DNA from: a bacterium
Lineage (GTDB): Bacteria; SM23-31; JAUVVT01
Assembly (NCBI GenBank): GCA_030616165.1
Contig: JAUWXV010000192.1
Location: 1 to 7,233 of the forward strand
Reading direction: 5' to 3'
DNA: 7,233 nucleotides
Under the pieces are notes generated by a model. It worked only from the letters and a program-made list of their open reading frames with translations, did no database searches and was not told the DNA's origin. Shown here in pieces: positions 1-5,710 of the stretch; within the stretch, counting starts at the first letter, position 1; every line of letters starts with the position of its first letter. Made by a program: the position numbers and the translations under genes.

Positions 1-435
1 ATTGGAATAATAGATGTTGACTTAATGAATATTTTAAAAAATAAGAATGATCCGAATAATTTAGTTCTTGCAGATGGTGATTCTATTTATATTCCTGAAA
101 TAATTAATACCGTGAGGATTGAGGGGGCAGTTAATCTTCCGCGCAGTGTCCTTTATCAGGAGGGCAAAGGGATTAATTATTATATAAGAGCTGCGGGTGG
201 TTATGGAGAAATGGCGGATGAAAAGAGAACATCAATTATGCTCGCAAATGGCAGGATTACCAATCCAAAAAGGTTTTGGTTTGACCCAAAAATTACTGCT
301 GGAAGCACCATATTTGTCCCATTTAGAGCCAAAGGGGGTACTGTTAGTTGGGGGGATGCTATCGTTAAAGGCGCTCAAATTTTTTCAGGTATTGTTACTT
401 CTATTTTTATTTTAGACCGGATTATTAATCAATAA
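1..435 (+). CDS. Polysaccharide export protein, SLBB-domain, Wza-like (3' part only)
   Basis: The reading frame is open from base 1, so the 5' end lies outside the window; 144 residues are visible. Seen: the end of one beta-grasp unit (LADGDSIYIP, about residues 24-33), then a second SLBB-type unit beginning VRIEGAVNLP and running to YIRAAGGYGEMAD (about 38-75). A last strand (STIFVPF) follows. The C-terminal helix is hydrophobic (KGAQIFSGIVTSIFILDRII, about 123-142). Repeated 'GD.I.VP...V.I.G.V..P' units followed by a C-terminal helix are typical of Wza/polysaccharide export proteins, which form the outer-membrane and periplasmic channel for capsule or exopolysaccharide. Known for the family: in E. 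coli Wza the C-terminal helix crosses the outer membrane; that this helix does so is inference. The Wzz-type gene starts 32 bases downstream, the usual export/co-polymerase pairing. The missing N-terminus (signal peptide, lipobox, export domain) cannot be assessed. Confidence 0.85.
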   Translation: MGIIDVDLMNILKNKNDPNNLVLADGDSIYIPEIINTVRIEGAVNLPRSVLYQEGKGINYYIRAAGGYGEMADEKRTSIMLANGRITNPKRFWFDPKITAGSTIFVPFRAKGGTVSWGDAIVKGAQIFSGIVTSIFILDRIINQ

Positions 436-454
436 AATTTGTAAATTTTTTATA

Positions 455-460
455 AAGGAG
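455..460 (+). promoter_or_regulatory. Shine-Dalgarno sequence of the Wzz-type gene
   Basis: AAGGAG lies 7 bases before the TTG at 468. It settles the choice of this non-ATG start: the ATG at 461 is in another frame and meets a stop within five codons. It is the only strong ribosome binding site ahead of any gene in the window. Confidence 0.85.
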
Positions 461-467
461 ATGCTAT

Positions 468-1418
468 TTGGATAGAGAAGAAGAAATAGACCTCTTTGAA
501 TATTTGAGTATTATCAAAAAGAGAATTAAATTTGTCATTGTTGTATTTTTTATTGCGGTATTTTTATCTCTTGTATATTCATTTGTTGCAAAAAAGAAGT
601 ATGTGGCTGATGCCTCGATACTTCCATCTTTTGAGGAGGAAAGAGGACCATCCCTTGGAACACTCAGTGGACTGGCAGCTGGTTTGGGATTTACAAATCT
701 CCAAACACAAAGCAGTTCTAAACTTTATCCGAAAATATTGGAAAGCAGACCAATTATTTATTCTCTTCTTGAAAAAGAATTTAGAAATGCCAGAAATAAT
801 AACAGTACCTTGCTTTTAGATTTGATAAAAAATAGAGAAAAAACAAGAGAAAAGAGACTTCAAAAAGGATACAAAAGTATGCTTAAAATGATAAACACAA
901 ATCTGGACGATAAAACAGGTATAGTTAGTATTTTTGTTGAAACAGACACCAATTGGCTTTCTAAGGCGATTGCCGATACCTTGATTGAATTGTTAATAAA
1001 TTACAATAAGCAGACAAGAACTTTAAAGGCGAGAGAAAACCGAATTTTTATTGAGGAGCAATTAGGAAAAGCAGAAAAAGCTTTTAATGTTGCAGAACAG
1101 GAGCTTACAGAACATCGGAAGAAGAACAGGAAGATAGAGGATTCGCCTGAATTAATGAGGGAGCGAGGGCGTCTTCAACTGGAGTATGATTTTTGTCGAC
1201 AAAATTATATAAATTTAAAAGATGAGTATGAAATGGCAGTACTGAAAGAGGTAAAAGATACTCCAGTTATAAATGTGCTGAATACACCAATTGTCCCCCA
1301 GTATAAAAGTAAACCTAACAGAGGATTGATCGTTGTGATTTCATCTGGAATAGGATTAATATTTGGAATTATAGGGGCATTTATATTAGAATATGCAAGT
1401 CCAATGAAAAAACAATGA
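468..1418 (+). CDS. Wzz-type chain-length determinant / polysaccharide co-polymerase
   Basis: This 316-residue inner-membrane protein is predicted to control polysaccharide chain length and to link the Wzy polymerase to the Wza-like exporter. Seen: a short acidic cytoplasmic N-terminus (MDREEEIDLFEYL, typical of the Wzz domain), membrane segment 1 at about 21-41, and a Gly/Leu-rich stretch at about 60-76 (SLGTLSGLAAGLGF). A long charged, probably coiled-coil periplasmic region follows at about 185-262. Then comes the Pro-rich motif before the second membrane segment (NTPIVPQYKSKPNRG, 272-286) and membrane segment 2 at about 287-308. The C-terminus is a short tail without a Walker A motif, so there is no fused BY-kinase domain, unlike many capsule co-polymerases. 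The start is TTG with a good AAGGAG. The stop overlaps the next gene's ATG (ATGA), implying translational coupling. Family assignment is firm; the exact polymer is unknown. Confidence 0.9.
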   Translation: MDREEEIDLFEYLSIIKKRIKFVIVVFFIAVFLSLVYSFVAKKKYVADASILPSFEEERGPSLGTLSGLAAGLGFTNLQTQSSSKLYPKILESRPIIYSLLEKEFRNARNNNSTLLLDLIKNREKTREKRLQKGYKSMLKMINTNLDDKTGIVSIFVETDTNWLSKAIADTLIELLINYNKQTRTLKARENRIFIEEQLGKAEKAFNVAEQELTEHRKKNRKIEDSPELMRERGRLQLEYDFCRQNYINLKDEYEMAVLKEVKDTPVINVLNTPIVPQYKSKPNRGLIVVISSGIGLIFGIIGAFILEYASPMKKQ

Positions 1419-2188
1419 TAAATTATGAGAGAGTGTTGAAAACATATATTGATAAAACTGCAGAAATCGATTTGAACGTGAGTATTGGAAATTTTACTTC
1501 CATTACGAAGAATGTTAAAATTGGTAGTGGGACTGTTATTGGAAATTGCGTCAGCATAAATGAAGGAACAATTATTGGAGAGAAGGTTCGTATAGATGAT
1601 AATTCAGTTGTAGGGAAAAGACCCATTAGAGCAAAATGGAGTGTAGTTCAAAATTTGGATATTGAAAAATCTTTAATAATCGGGAATGAATGCTTGATTG
1701 GCTCGCATGCAGTCATCTATTGTGGTTCAAAAATTGGAAATTATGTGCTCGTTGCTGACTCCGCATCAATAAGGGAAAAGGTGGTTATTGGGGATTTTAC
1801 AATAATTGGCAGAAATGTTACTATTGAACAAAAAACAATAATAGGGAGGAAGTGTAAATTTGAAACCGGCTGCTATATCACCGCATATTCTCTTATTGAG
1901 GATTTTTGTTTTATTGCTCCAATGGTTATAACAACGAATGATAATTATTTAGGAAGGACAGAAGAAAGGAAAAAGCACTTTAAAGGGATTACTATTCGAA
2001 GAGGAGGGAGAATTGGGGCAGGTGCCGTAATATTGCCTGGAATAGAAATTAATGAAGATGGAGTGGTTGGTGCCGGGTCTGTTGTTACTTCTAATGTTCC
2101 AAGTAAAAAAATCGTCGTAGGTGTCCCGGCAAAAGTTTTCAGTGATGTGCCTGTAGAGCAGTTGTTAGAGAATCAAGGTTGGGAATAA
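1415..2188 (+). CDS. Left-handed beta-helix (hexapeptide-repeat) acyl/acetyltransferase
   Basis: A 257-residue transferase built almost entirely of hexapeptide repeats ([IV]-G-x-x-x-x), visible from about residue 23 to 240 (for example VKIGSGTVIGN, TIIGEKVRI, VVIGDFTIIGR). These form a left-handed beta-helix, usually a trimer with acetyl-CoA between subunits. A loop breaks the coil at about 68-85 (GKRPIRAKWS). A second stretch at 168-193 (APMVITTNDNYLGRTEE, then KKHFKG) resembles the loop seen in sugar-nucleotide N-acetyltransferases. H98 and H188 are candidates for the catalytic base, but I cannot choose between them. The C-terminal end (IVVGVPAKVFSDVP, 233-246) is the usual family closure. 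The gene overlaps the upstream stop by 4 bases and precedes a UDP-sugar dehydrogenase, so it likely acylates an amino sugar nucleotide of this pathway. It is longer than WbpD/WlbB-type enzymes (about 190 residues), so that exact activity should not be assumed; an O-acetyltransferase remains possible. Confidence 0.85.
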   Translation: MINYERVLKTYIDKTAEIDLNVSIGNFTSITKNVKIGSGTVIGNCVSINEGTIIGEKVRIDDNSVVGKRPIRAKWSVVQNLDIEKSLIIGNECLIGSHAVIYCGSKIGNYVLVADSASIREKVVIGDFTIIGRNVTIEQKTIIGRKCKFETGCYITAYSLIEDFCFIAPMVITTNDNYLGRTEERKKHFKGITIRRGGRIGAGAVILPGIEINEDGVVGAGSVVTSNVPSKKIVVGVPAKVFSDVPVEQLLENQGWE

Positions 2189-2235
2189 ATTGCGGATTTC
2201 GCAAAAGGCTCTTATCTAAAAACAATTTTATTAAT

Positions 2236-3546
2236 ATGAATGATATATATCATCGACTGAAGGAGAAAATAAAAGACAGGACATTAAAAATAGCCGTTAT
2301 TGGTCTTGGATATGTTGGGCTTCCTCTATCTTTGGAGTTTGTAAAGAATGGATATACTGTAATAGGGATTGAAAAAAATGAAAAAAGAATGAGTATGGTG
2401 AATAAGGGATATTCTTATGTTGAGGATGTGAATGGTGATTTACTTAAAGATGTGGTCAATTCCAAAAAATTGATTGCTGCTGATGATTATTCTGTTCTTA
2501 AAAATGTAGATTGTATTAATATATGTGTTCCGACTCCACTTGGAAAGACAAAAGCCCCTGACATTTCTTATGTTTTAGATGTAGCAGAAAATATTCAAAA
2601 ATACTTATGCAGGGGACAATTGATATTTCTTGAAAGCACAACATATCCCGGAACTACAAGAGAATTAGTATTGCCTGTTTTTGAAAGAAGTGGATTAAAG
2701 ATTGGGAAAGATTTTTTTCTTGTATATTCGCCCGAAAGAATAGACCCAGGCAATAAAATATATAATATAAAAAATACTCCAAGGATATTAGGGGGGATAA
2801 CAAGGAAATGTACAAAGATAGGAAAATATTTTTATTCAGAAATAATCGATAGTGTTGTAGAGGTAACCTCAACCGATGCAGCAGAGATGGTCAAAATTCT
2901 TGAAAATACATTTCGGAGTGTAAATATTGCTCTGGTTAATGAAGTTGCGATAATGTGTAATAGGCTAAATTTAAATGTATGGGAGATAATAGATTCTGCT
3001 TCTACTAAACCTTTTGGATATATGAAATTTTATCCTGGACCAGGTTTGGGTGGGCACTGTATTCCTGTTGACCCCCATTATCTATCCTGGAAACTGAAGA
3101 GTCTTGATTATCGTGCTCGATTTATTGAACTTGCAGGTGATATAAATTCAGAGATGCCTGAGTTTGTGGTAAATAAAATCACTGAATCCCTTAATAAACA
3201 GAAAAAATCCGTCAATGGTTCAAAAATATTACTCATAGGGGTTTCTTATAAAAAAGATGTAGGCGATATTCGCGAATCACCAACTTTTGATATTTTAAAT
3301 ATCTTGGAAAAGAAGGGAGCATTGGTTTATTATCACGACCCTTTAGTTTCGAGTTTTGTTTTGAATAAAGATGAATATAAATCAAAACCCTTAAATGAAA
3401 ACTTGTTAAAAAGGATGGATTGTGCTGTAATTGTAACAGACCATTCTAATGTCAATTACAAAACAATTTTAGATAAAACCAAAATTATTATTGATACGAG
3501 AAATGTATATAAAAATTACAAAAGCAGAAAAGTGGTTAGGTTGTGA
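2236..3546 (+). CDS. wbpA: UDP-N-acetylhexosamine 6-dehydrogenase (WbpA/WecC family)
   Basis: This cytoplasmic enzyme oxidises C6 of a UDP-N-acetylhexosamine (UDP-GlcNAc or UDP-ManNAc) twice with NAD+ to give the uronic acid. Seen with the ATG at 2236 (436 residues): Rossmann motif GLGYVG at 23-28, CVPTPLG at 97-103, ESTTYPGTT at 133-141, and YSPERIDPGN at 164-173. The central-domain helix holds K220 and N224 (EMVKILENTFR). The catalytic cysteine is C275 in GGHCIPVDP (272-280). The C-terminal NAD-dependent domain has GVSYKKDVGDIRESP at 335-349. All catalytic positions are intact. The SPER.DPGN motif and the 436-residue length favour the WbpA (UDP-GlcNAc) branch, but substrate is inferred. An in-frame TTG at 2179 would add 19 residues and overlap the previous gene by 10 bases. 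I prefer 2236 because the extra segment is basic, unlike the family, and the family length fits. Neither start has a clear Shine-Dalgarno. Confidence 0.9.
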   Translation: MNDIYHRLKEKIKDRTLKIAVIGLGYVGLPLSLEFVKNGYTVIGIEKNEKRMSMVNKGYSYVEDVNGDLLKDVVNSKKLIAADDYSVLKNVDCINICVPTPLGKTKAPDISYVLDVAENIQKYLCRGQLIFLESTTYPGTTRELVLPVFERSGLKIGKDFFLVYSPERIDPGNKIYNIKNTPRILGGITRKCTKIGKYFYSEIIDSVVEVTSTDAAEMVKILENTFRSVNIALVNEVAIMCNRLNLNVWEIIDSASTKPFGYMKFYPGPGLGGHCIPVDPHYLSWKLKSLDYRARFIELAGDINSEMPEFVVNKITESLNKQKKSVNGSKILLIGVSYKKDVGDIRESPTFDILNILEKKGALVYYHDPLVSSFVLNKDEYKSKPLNENLLKRMDCAVIVTDHSNVNYKTILDKTKIIIDTRNVYKNYKSRKVVRL

Positions 3547-3566
3547 GTTTAACATGTAACTAAAAA

Positions 3567-4460
3567 ATGGAAGTTGATAAAAGGATAAAGATAGGTATTT
3601 ATGGACCAATTTATCACACTAATCTTCTTGTAAATCAGATAAACAATATAGGTGGTAAATTTTATGCATTAAATGTGATTAATAACAGATTTTCCCATGA
3701 TTGCGATCTATATCATGGTATTCATGCATTTTTAAGTAAACGCTTTATTTTTACGAAATTGCTTGGGAAAAAAAATATTTGTCATTGGATAGGCACGGAT
3801 GTTTTTGAGATTATTAATAATAAAAATTTGCAGAAAATAAGGTATTTTTTAGATAAATTTATTAATGTCAATGTAGCAGTTACTCAAACTCTCATTAATG
3901 AATTAAGAGGAATTAGAATAAATAGTAAATTAATCCCGATAGTTTCAGATTTTAATAATTTTAAAATTTTTCCTTTACCCCAAAAATTTACAGTTCTTAC
4001 ATATATTCCACACAATAGGCTTAATTTTTATAATTTTGAGATTATACTTTCATTAATAAAAAAGAATCCGGAAATTCAATTTTTAGTTTTAGCGAATTCA
4101 GGTGATGGAATGCCGAAATATGATAATGTTAAATACATTAAATGGTGTGAGAATATATTGAAGTATTATTACCAGTCGACAGTAATTCTTCGCATTCCAA
4201 AACATGATGGTTTATCATTAACTGTCCTTGAAGCATTATCATGTGGAAGACAGATAATTTGGAATTATCTTTTTCCTTATTGTCATTATTCATCTGCGGA
4301 TTTGGATAGTATTCAAAGCATTTTGGAAAAGATAAGAAAAAACCCTGAATTGAATGTAGAGGGTTCAAATTACGTGAAGAAAAATTTTTCCATTACTAAA
4401 GTAGTTGAAAATAACCTTTTTAATCTTTATAACGAAGTTTTAAATAAATGTGTAACTTAA
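3567..4460 (+). CDS. GT-B fold glycosyltransferase, GT4-like, short
   Basis: A probable cytoplasmic glycosyltransferase of 297 residues that adds one sugar to the lipid-linked repeat unit. Seen: N-terminal IKIGIYGPIYHTNLLV (7-22), where the first Rossmann-like strand and acceptor loop would be; HWIGTDVF at 73-80, a sequence common in GT4-like proteins; and VAVTQTLINEL (103-113). The C-terminal half has FLVLANSGDG (172-181), then the donor-binding block HDGLSLTVLEALSCGR (213-228). That block corresponds to the E-x7-E motif of GT4 enzymes, here with D214 in place of the first Glu and E222 as the second. At 297 residues it is shorter than typical GT4 members (350-400), with a compressed N-terminal domain but no frameshift or internal stop. 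Base composition is markedly more AT-rich than the four genes before it. The start is weakly supported (no Shine-Dalgarno), but the protein begins just before the expected first strand. Donor and acceptor cannot be told. Confidence 0.75.
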   Translation: MEVDKRIKIGIYGPIYHTNLLVNQINNIGGKFYALNVINNRFSHDCDLYHGIHAFLSKRFIFTKLLGKKNICHWIGTDVFEIINNKNLQKIRYFLDKFINVNVAVTQTLINELRGIRINSKLIPIVSDFNNFKIFPLPQKFTVLTYIPHNRLNFYNFEIILSLIKKNPEIQFLVLANSGDGMPKYDNVKYIKWCENILKYYYQSTVILRIPKHDGLSLTVLEALSCGRQIIWNYLFPYCHYSSADLDSIQSILEKIRKNPELNVEGSNYVKKNFSITKVVENNLFNLYNEVLNKCVT

Positions 4461-4511
4461 GAAATAATGGATAGTTTAAAATAAAATAGAGTTATAATTT
4501 TTGTAAATATT

Positions 4512-4895
4512 ATGAAAGATAAAATTACAGGGATTGGAGTTGATATAGAATCAATAGACAGATTTAGGAATTTACCTTTTGAATCAAATGAAAAATTTTA
4601 TAGAAAAATTTTTACTTCTTTAGAAATAGAGTATTGCTTGAAAAAAAAAGACGCATATTCTCATTTTGCAGCAAGATTTGCAGCGAAAGAATCAGCGATA
4701 AAAGCTTTAGGAAAAGAGAAAAAGTATTCTTATTCAGAAATAGAGATAAGAAATGATAATAAAGGGCGGCACAATCTTAATTTTTTTAATAAAGACAATG
4801 ACTCAGAAAAAAGTAAAAATTCTCCAGAAAATACATTTCTTAGTATTTCTCATTGTGATAATTATGCAATTGCTTTTGTAATTTCAATGAAATAA
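4512..4895 (+). CDS. acpS: Holo-[acyl-carrier-protein] synthase (4'-phosphopantetheinyl transferase)
   Basis: Transfers 4'-phosphopantetheine from CoA to the conserved serine of an acyl carrier protein, using Mg2+. Seen in 127 residues, the normal AcpS length: GIGVDIESIDRF (7-18) with metal ligand D11; RKIFTSLEIEYC (31-42), the 'F.t..E..yc' motif; HFAARFAAKESAIKALG (51-67), the family signature, with metal ligand E60 and K59; and the C-terminal LSISHCDNYAIAFVI (110-124). All catalytic residues are present, so the enzyme is probably active. The segment usually written G-x-P is G-R-H here (85-87), followed by a hydrophilic stretch rich in Asn, Asp, Lys and Ser (88-107). Codons 44-46 form a run of nine A. 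The gene sits between a glycosyltransferase and a methyltransferase, an unusual place for a lipid-metabolism gene. It could be the housekeeping enzyme or one dedicated to a pathway-specific ACP; no ACP is seen in the window. Confidence 0.93.
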   Translation: MKDKITGIGVDIESIDRFRNLPFESNEKFYRKIFTSLEIEYCLKKKDAYSHFAARFAAKESAIKALGKEKKYSYSEIEIRNDNKGRHNLNFFNKDNDSEKSKNSPENTFLSISHCDNYAIAFVISMK

Positions 4896-4907
4896 GATAT
4901 TTTGGAT

Positions 4908-5654
4908 ATGGGAGACAAGAAAAATATAGAAGAAATTAAAAATTATTATAATAACTTCCTTCAATATTTAATAAAAGACAGAATATATCCCAATAAGCGG
5001 CATTCCTATATAAAAAGAATTGTAAAAAGGTACATTAAAAAGGGATTAAATGTTATTGACCTTGGATGTGGGATAGGCATTACAACCCAGTTTATTAAAA
5101 AAAGAGGAGCAGATGTTATCGGAGTTGATATTTCTCCTGAAATAATAAAATACGCCAGAAGTTCTGTTCCTGATGTAAAGTTTATTTGTGAGGATATATT
5201 AAAAATTGATTTTAAAGGAAAATTTGATTTTATATGTCTTTTTGACTGTCTTGAACACATTAATAAAGAAAGATATGAGAAACTTTTTAATACTTTGAAG
5301 GAACATTCAAAGGTAGGAACGAAAATTTTGATGACTATTCCGAATCCTCTTGTAATTGAAAAAATAAGAAATACAAATCCTGAAGAACTGCAAATAGTTG
5401 ATGAAAATATATTTTTTACTGATTTGATTCCTATTATACAGAAGTATGGCTTTATGATAAGAAATATGGAATTATTTGGAATAGATTATCAGGATGAATA
5501 TTACTTTATAAATTTAGAGTTTATGCCAGAAATATATAAAATACAACCTATACCCAGGAAAAATATTTTTTTTAGAATTTTTCTAAAGTTTTTATTCCCG
5601 TTTAGGTATATTTCATATATATACAAAAAAATGAAGTACTTGAATAAAGTGTGA
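4908..5654 (+). CDS. Class I SAM-dependent methyltransferase
   Basis: A 248-residue methyltransferase, probably acting on a sugar or other group of the glycan. Seen: motif I VIDLGCGIG at 49-57 (SAM-binding glycine loop); the acidic end of strand 2, GVDIS, at 72-76; CEDIL at 94-98, expected to contact the adenine; FDFICLFDCLEHI at 106-118, the motif II/post-II region of UbiG/Methyltransf_11-type enzymes; and MTIPNP at 142-147. The C-terminal 33 residues (216-248) are rich in aromatic and basic residues (for example FFRIFLKFLFPFRYI), suggesting membrane-surface association, as would suit a lipid-linked substrate; this is inference. The start is ATG at 4908; a TTG at 4902 would add two residues, and neither has a Shine-Dalgarno. 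It begins 12 bases after acpS, so the two are likely co-transcribed. Whether it makes an O-methyl, N-methyl or methyl-ester group cannot be told. Confidence 0.85.
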   Translation: MGDKKNIEEIKNYYNNFLQYLIKDRIYPNKRHSYIKRIVKRYIKKGLNVIDLGCGIGITTQFIKKRGADVIGVDISPEIIKYARSSVPDVKFICEDILKIDFKGKFDFICLFDCLEHINKERYEKLFNTLKEHSKVGTKILMTIPNPLVIEKIRNTNPEELQIVDENIFFTDLIPIIQKYGFMIRNMELFGIDYQDEYYFINLEFMPEIYKIQPIPRKNIFFRIFLKFLFPFRYISYIYKKMKYLNKV

Positions 5655-5710
5655 GACATTTTATCATATTCTGTTTTAGTCTATTTATGGATGTTTTTAG
5701 ATTGATATAA

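Noticed and set aside
532-819. Alternative-frame + strand ORF within the Wzz-type gene, and the one at 197-415 inside the export gene
   Set aside because: Both overlap genes with clear family motifs in the other frame and show no coherent domain of their own.
2179-2235. TTG-initiated N-terminal extension of the UDP-HexNAc dehydrogenase
   Set aside because: It would add a basic 19-residue leader unlike the family, overlap the upstream gene by 10 bases and has no clear Shine-Dalgarno; ATG at 2236 gives the family's usual length.
2654-2872. Minus-strand ORF inside the dehydrogenase gene, and similar ones at 1423-1626, 4138-4368 and 5006-5260
   Set aside because: All lie wholly within strongly supported + strand genes, carry no family motifs, and look like antisense reading of AT-rich coding sequence.
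4493-4498. TATAAT as a -10 promoter element before acpS
   Set aside because: No matching -35 hexamer is seen about 17 bases upstream, and the sequence is too AT-rich for a bare TATAAT to mean much.
5655-5710. Possible hairpin or promoter in the gap before the flippase
   Set aside because: Only a 4-base AGAC/GTCT match separated by about 20 bases is visible, and no convincing -35/-10 pair.
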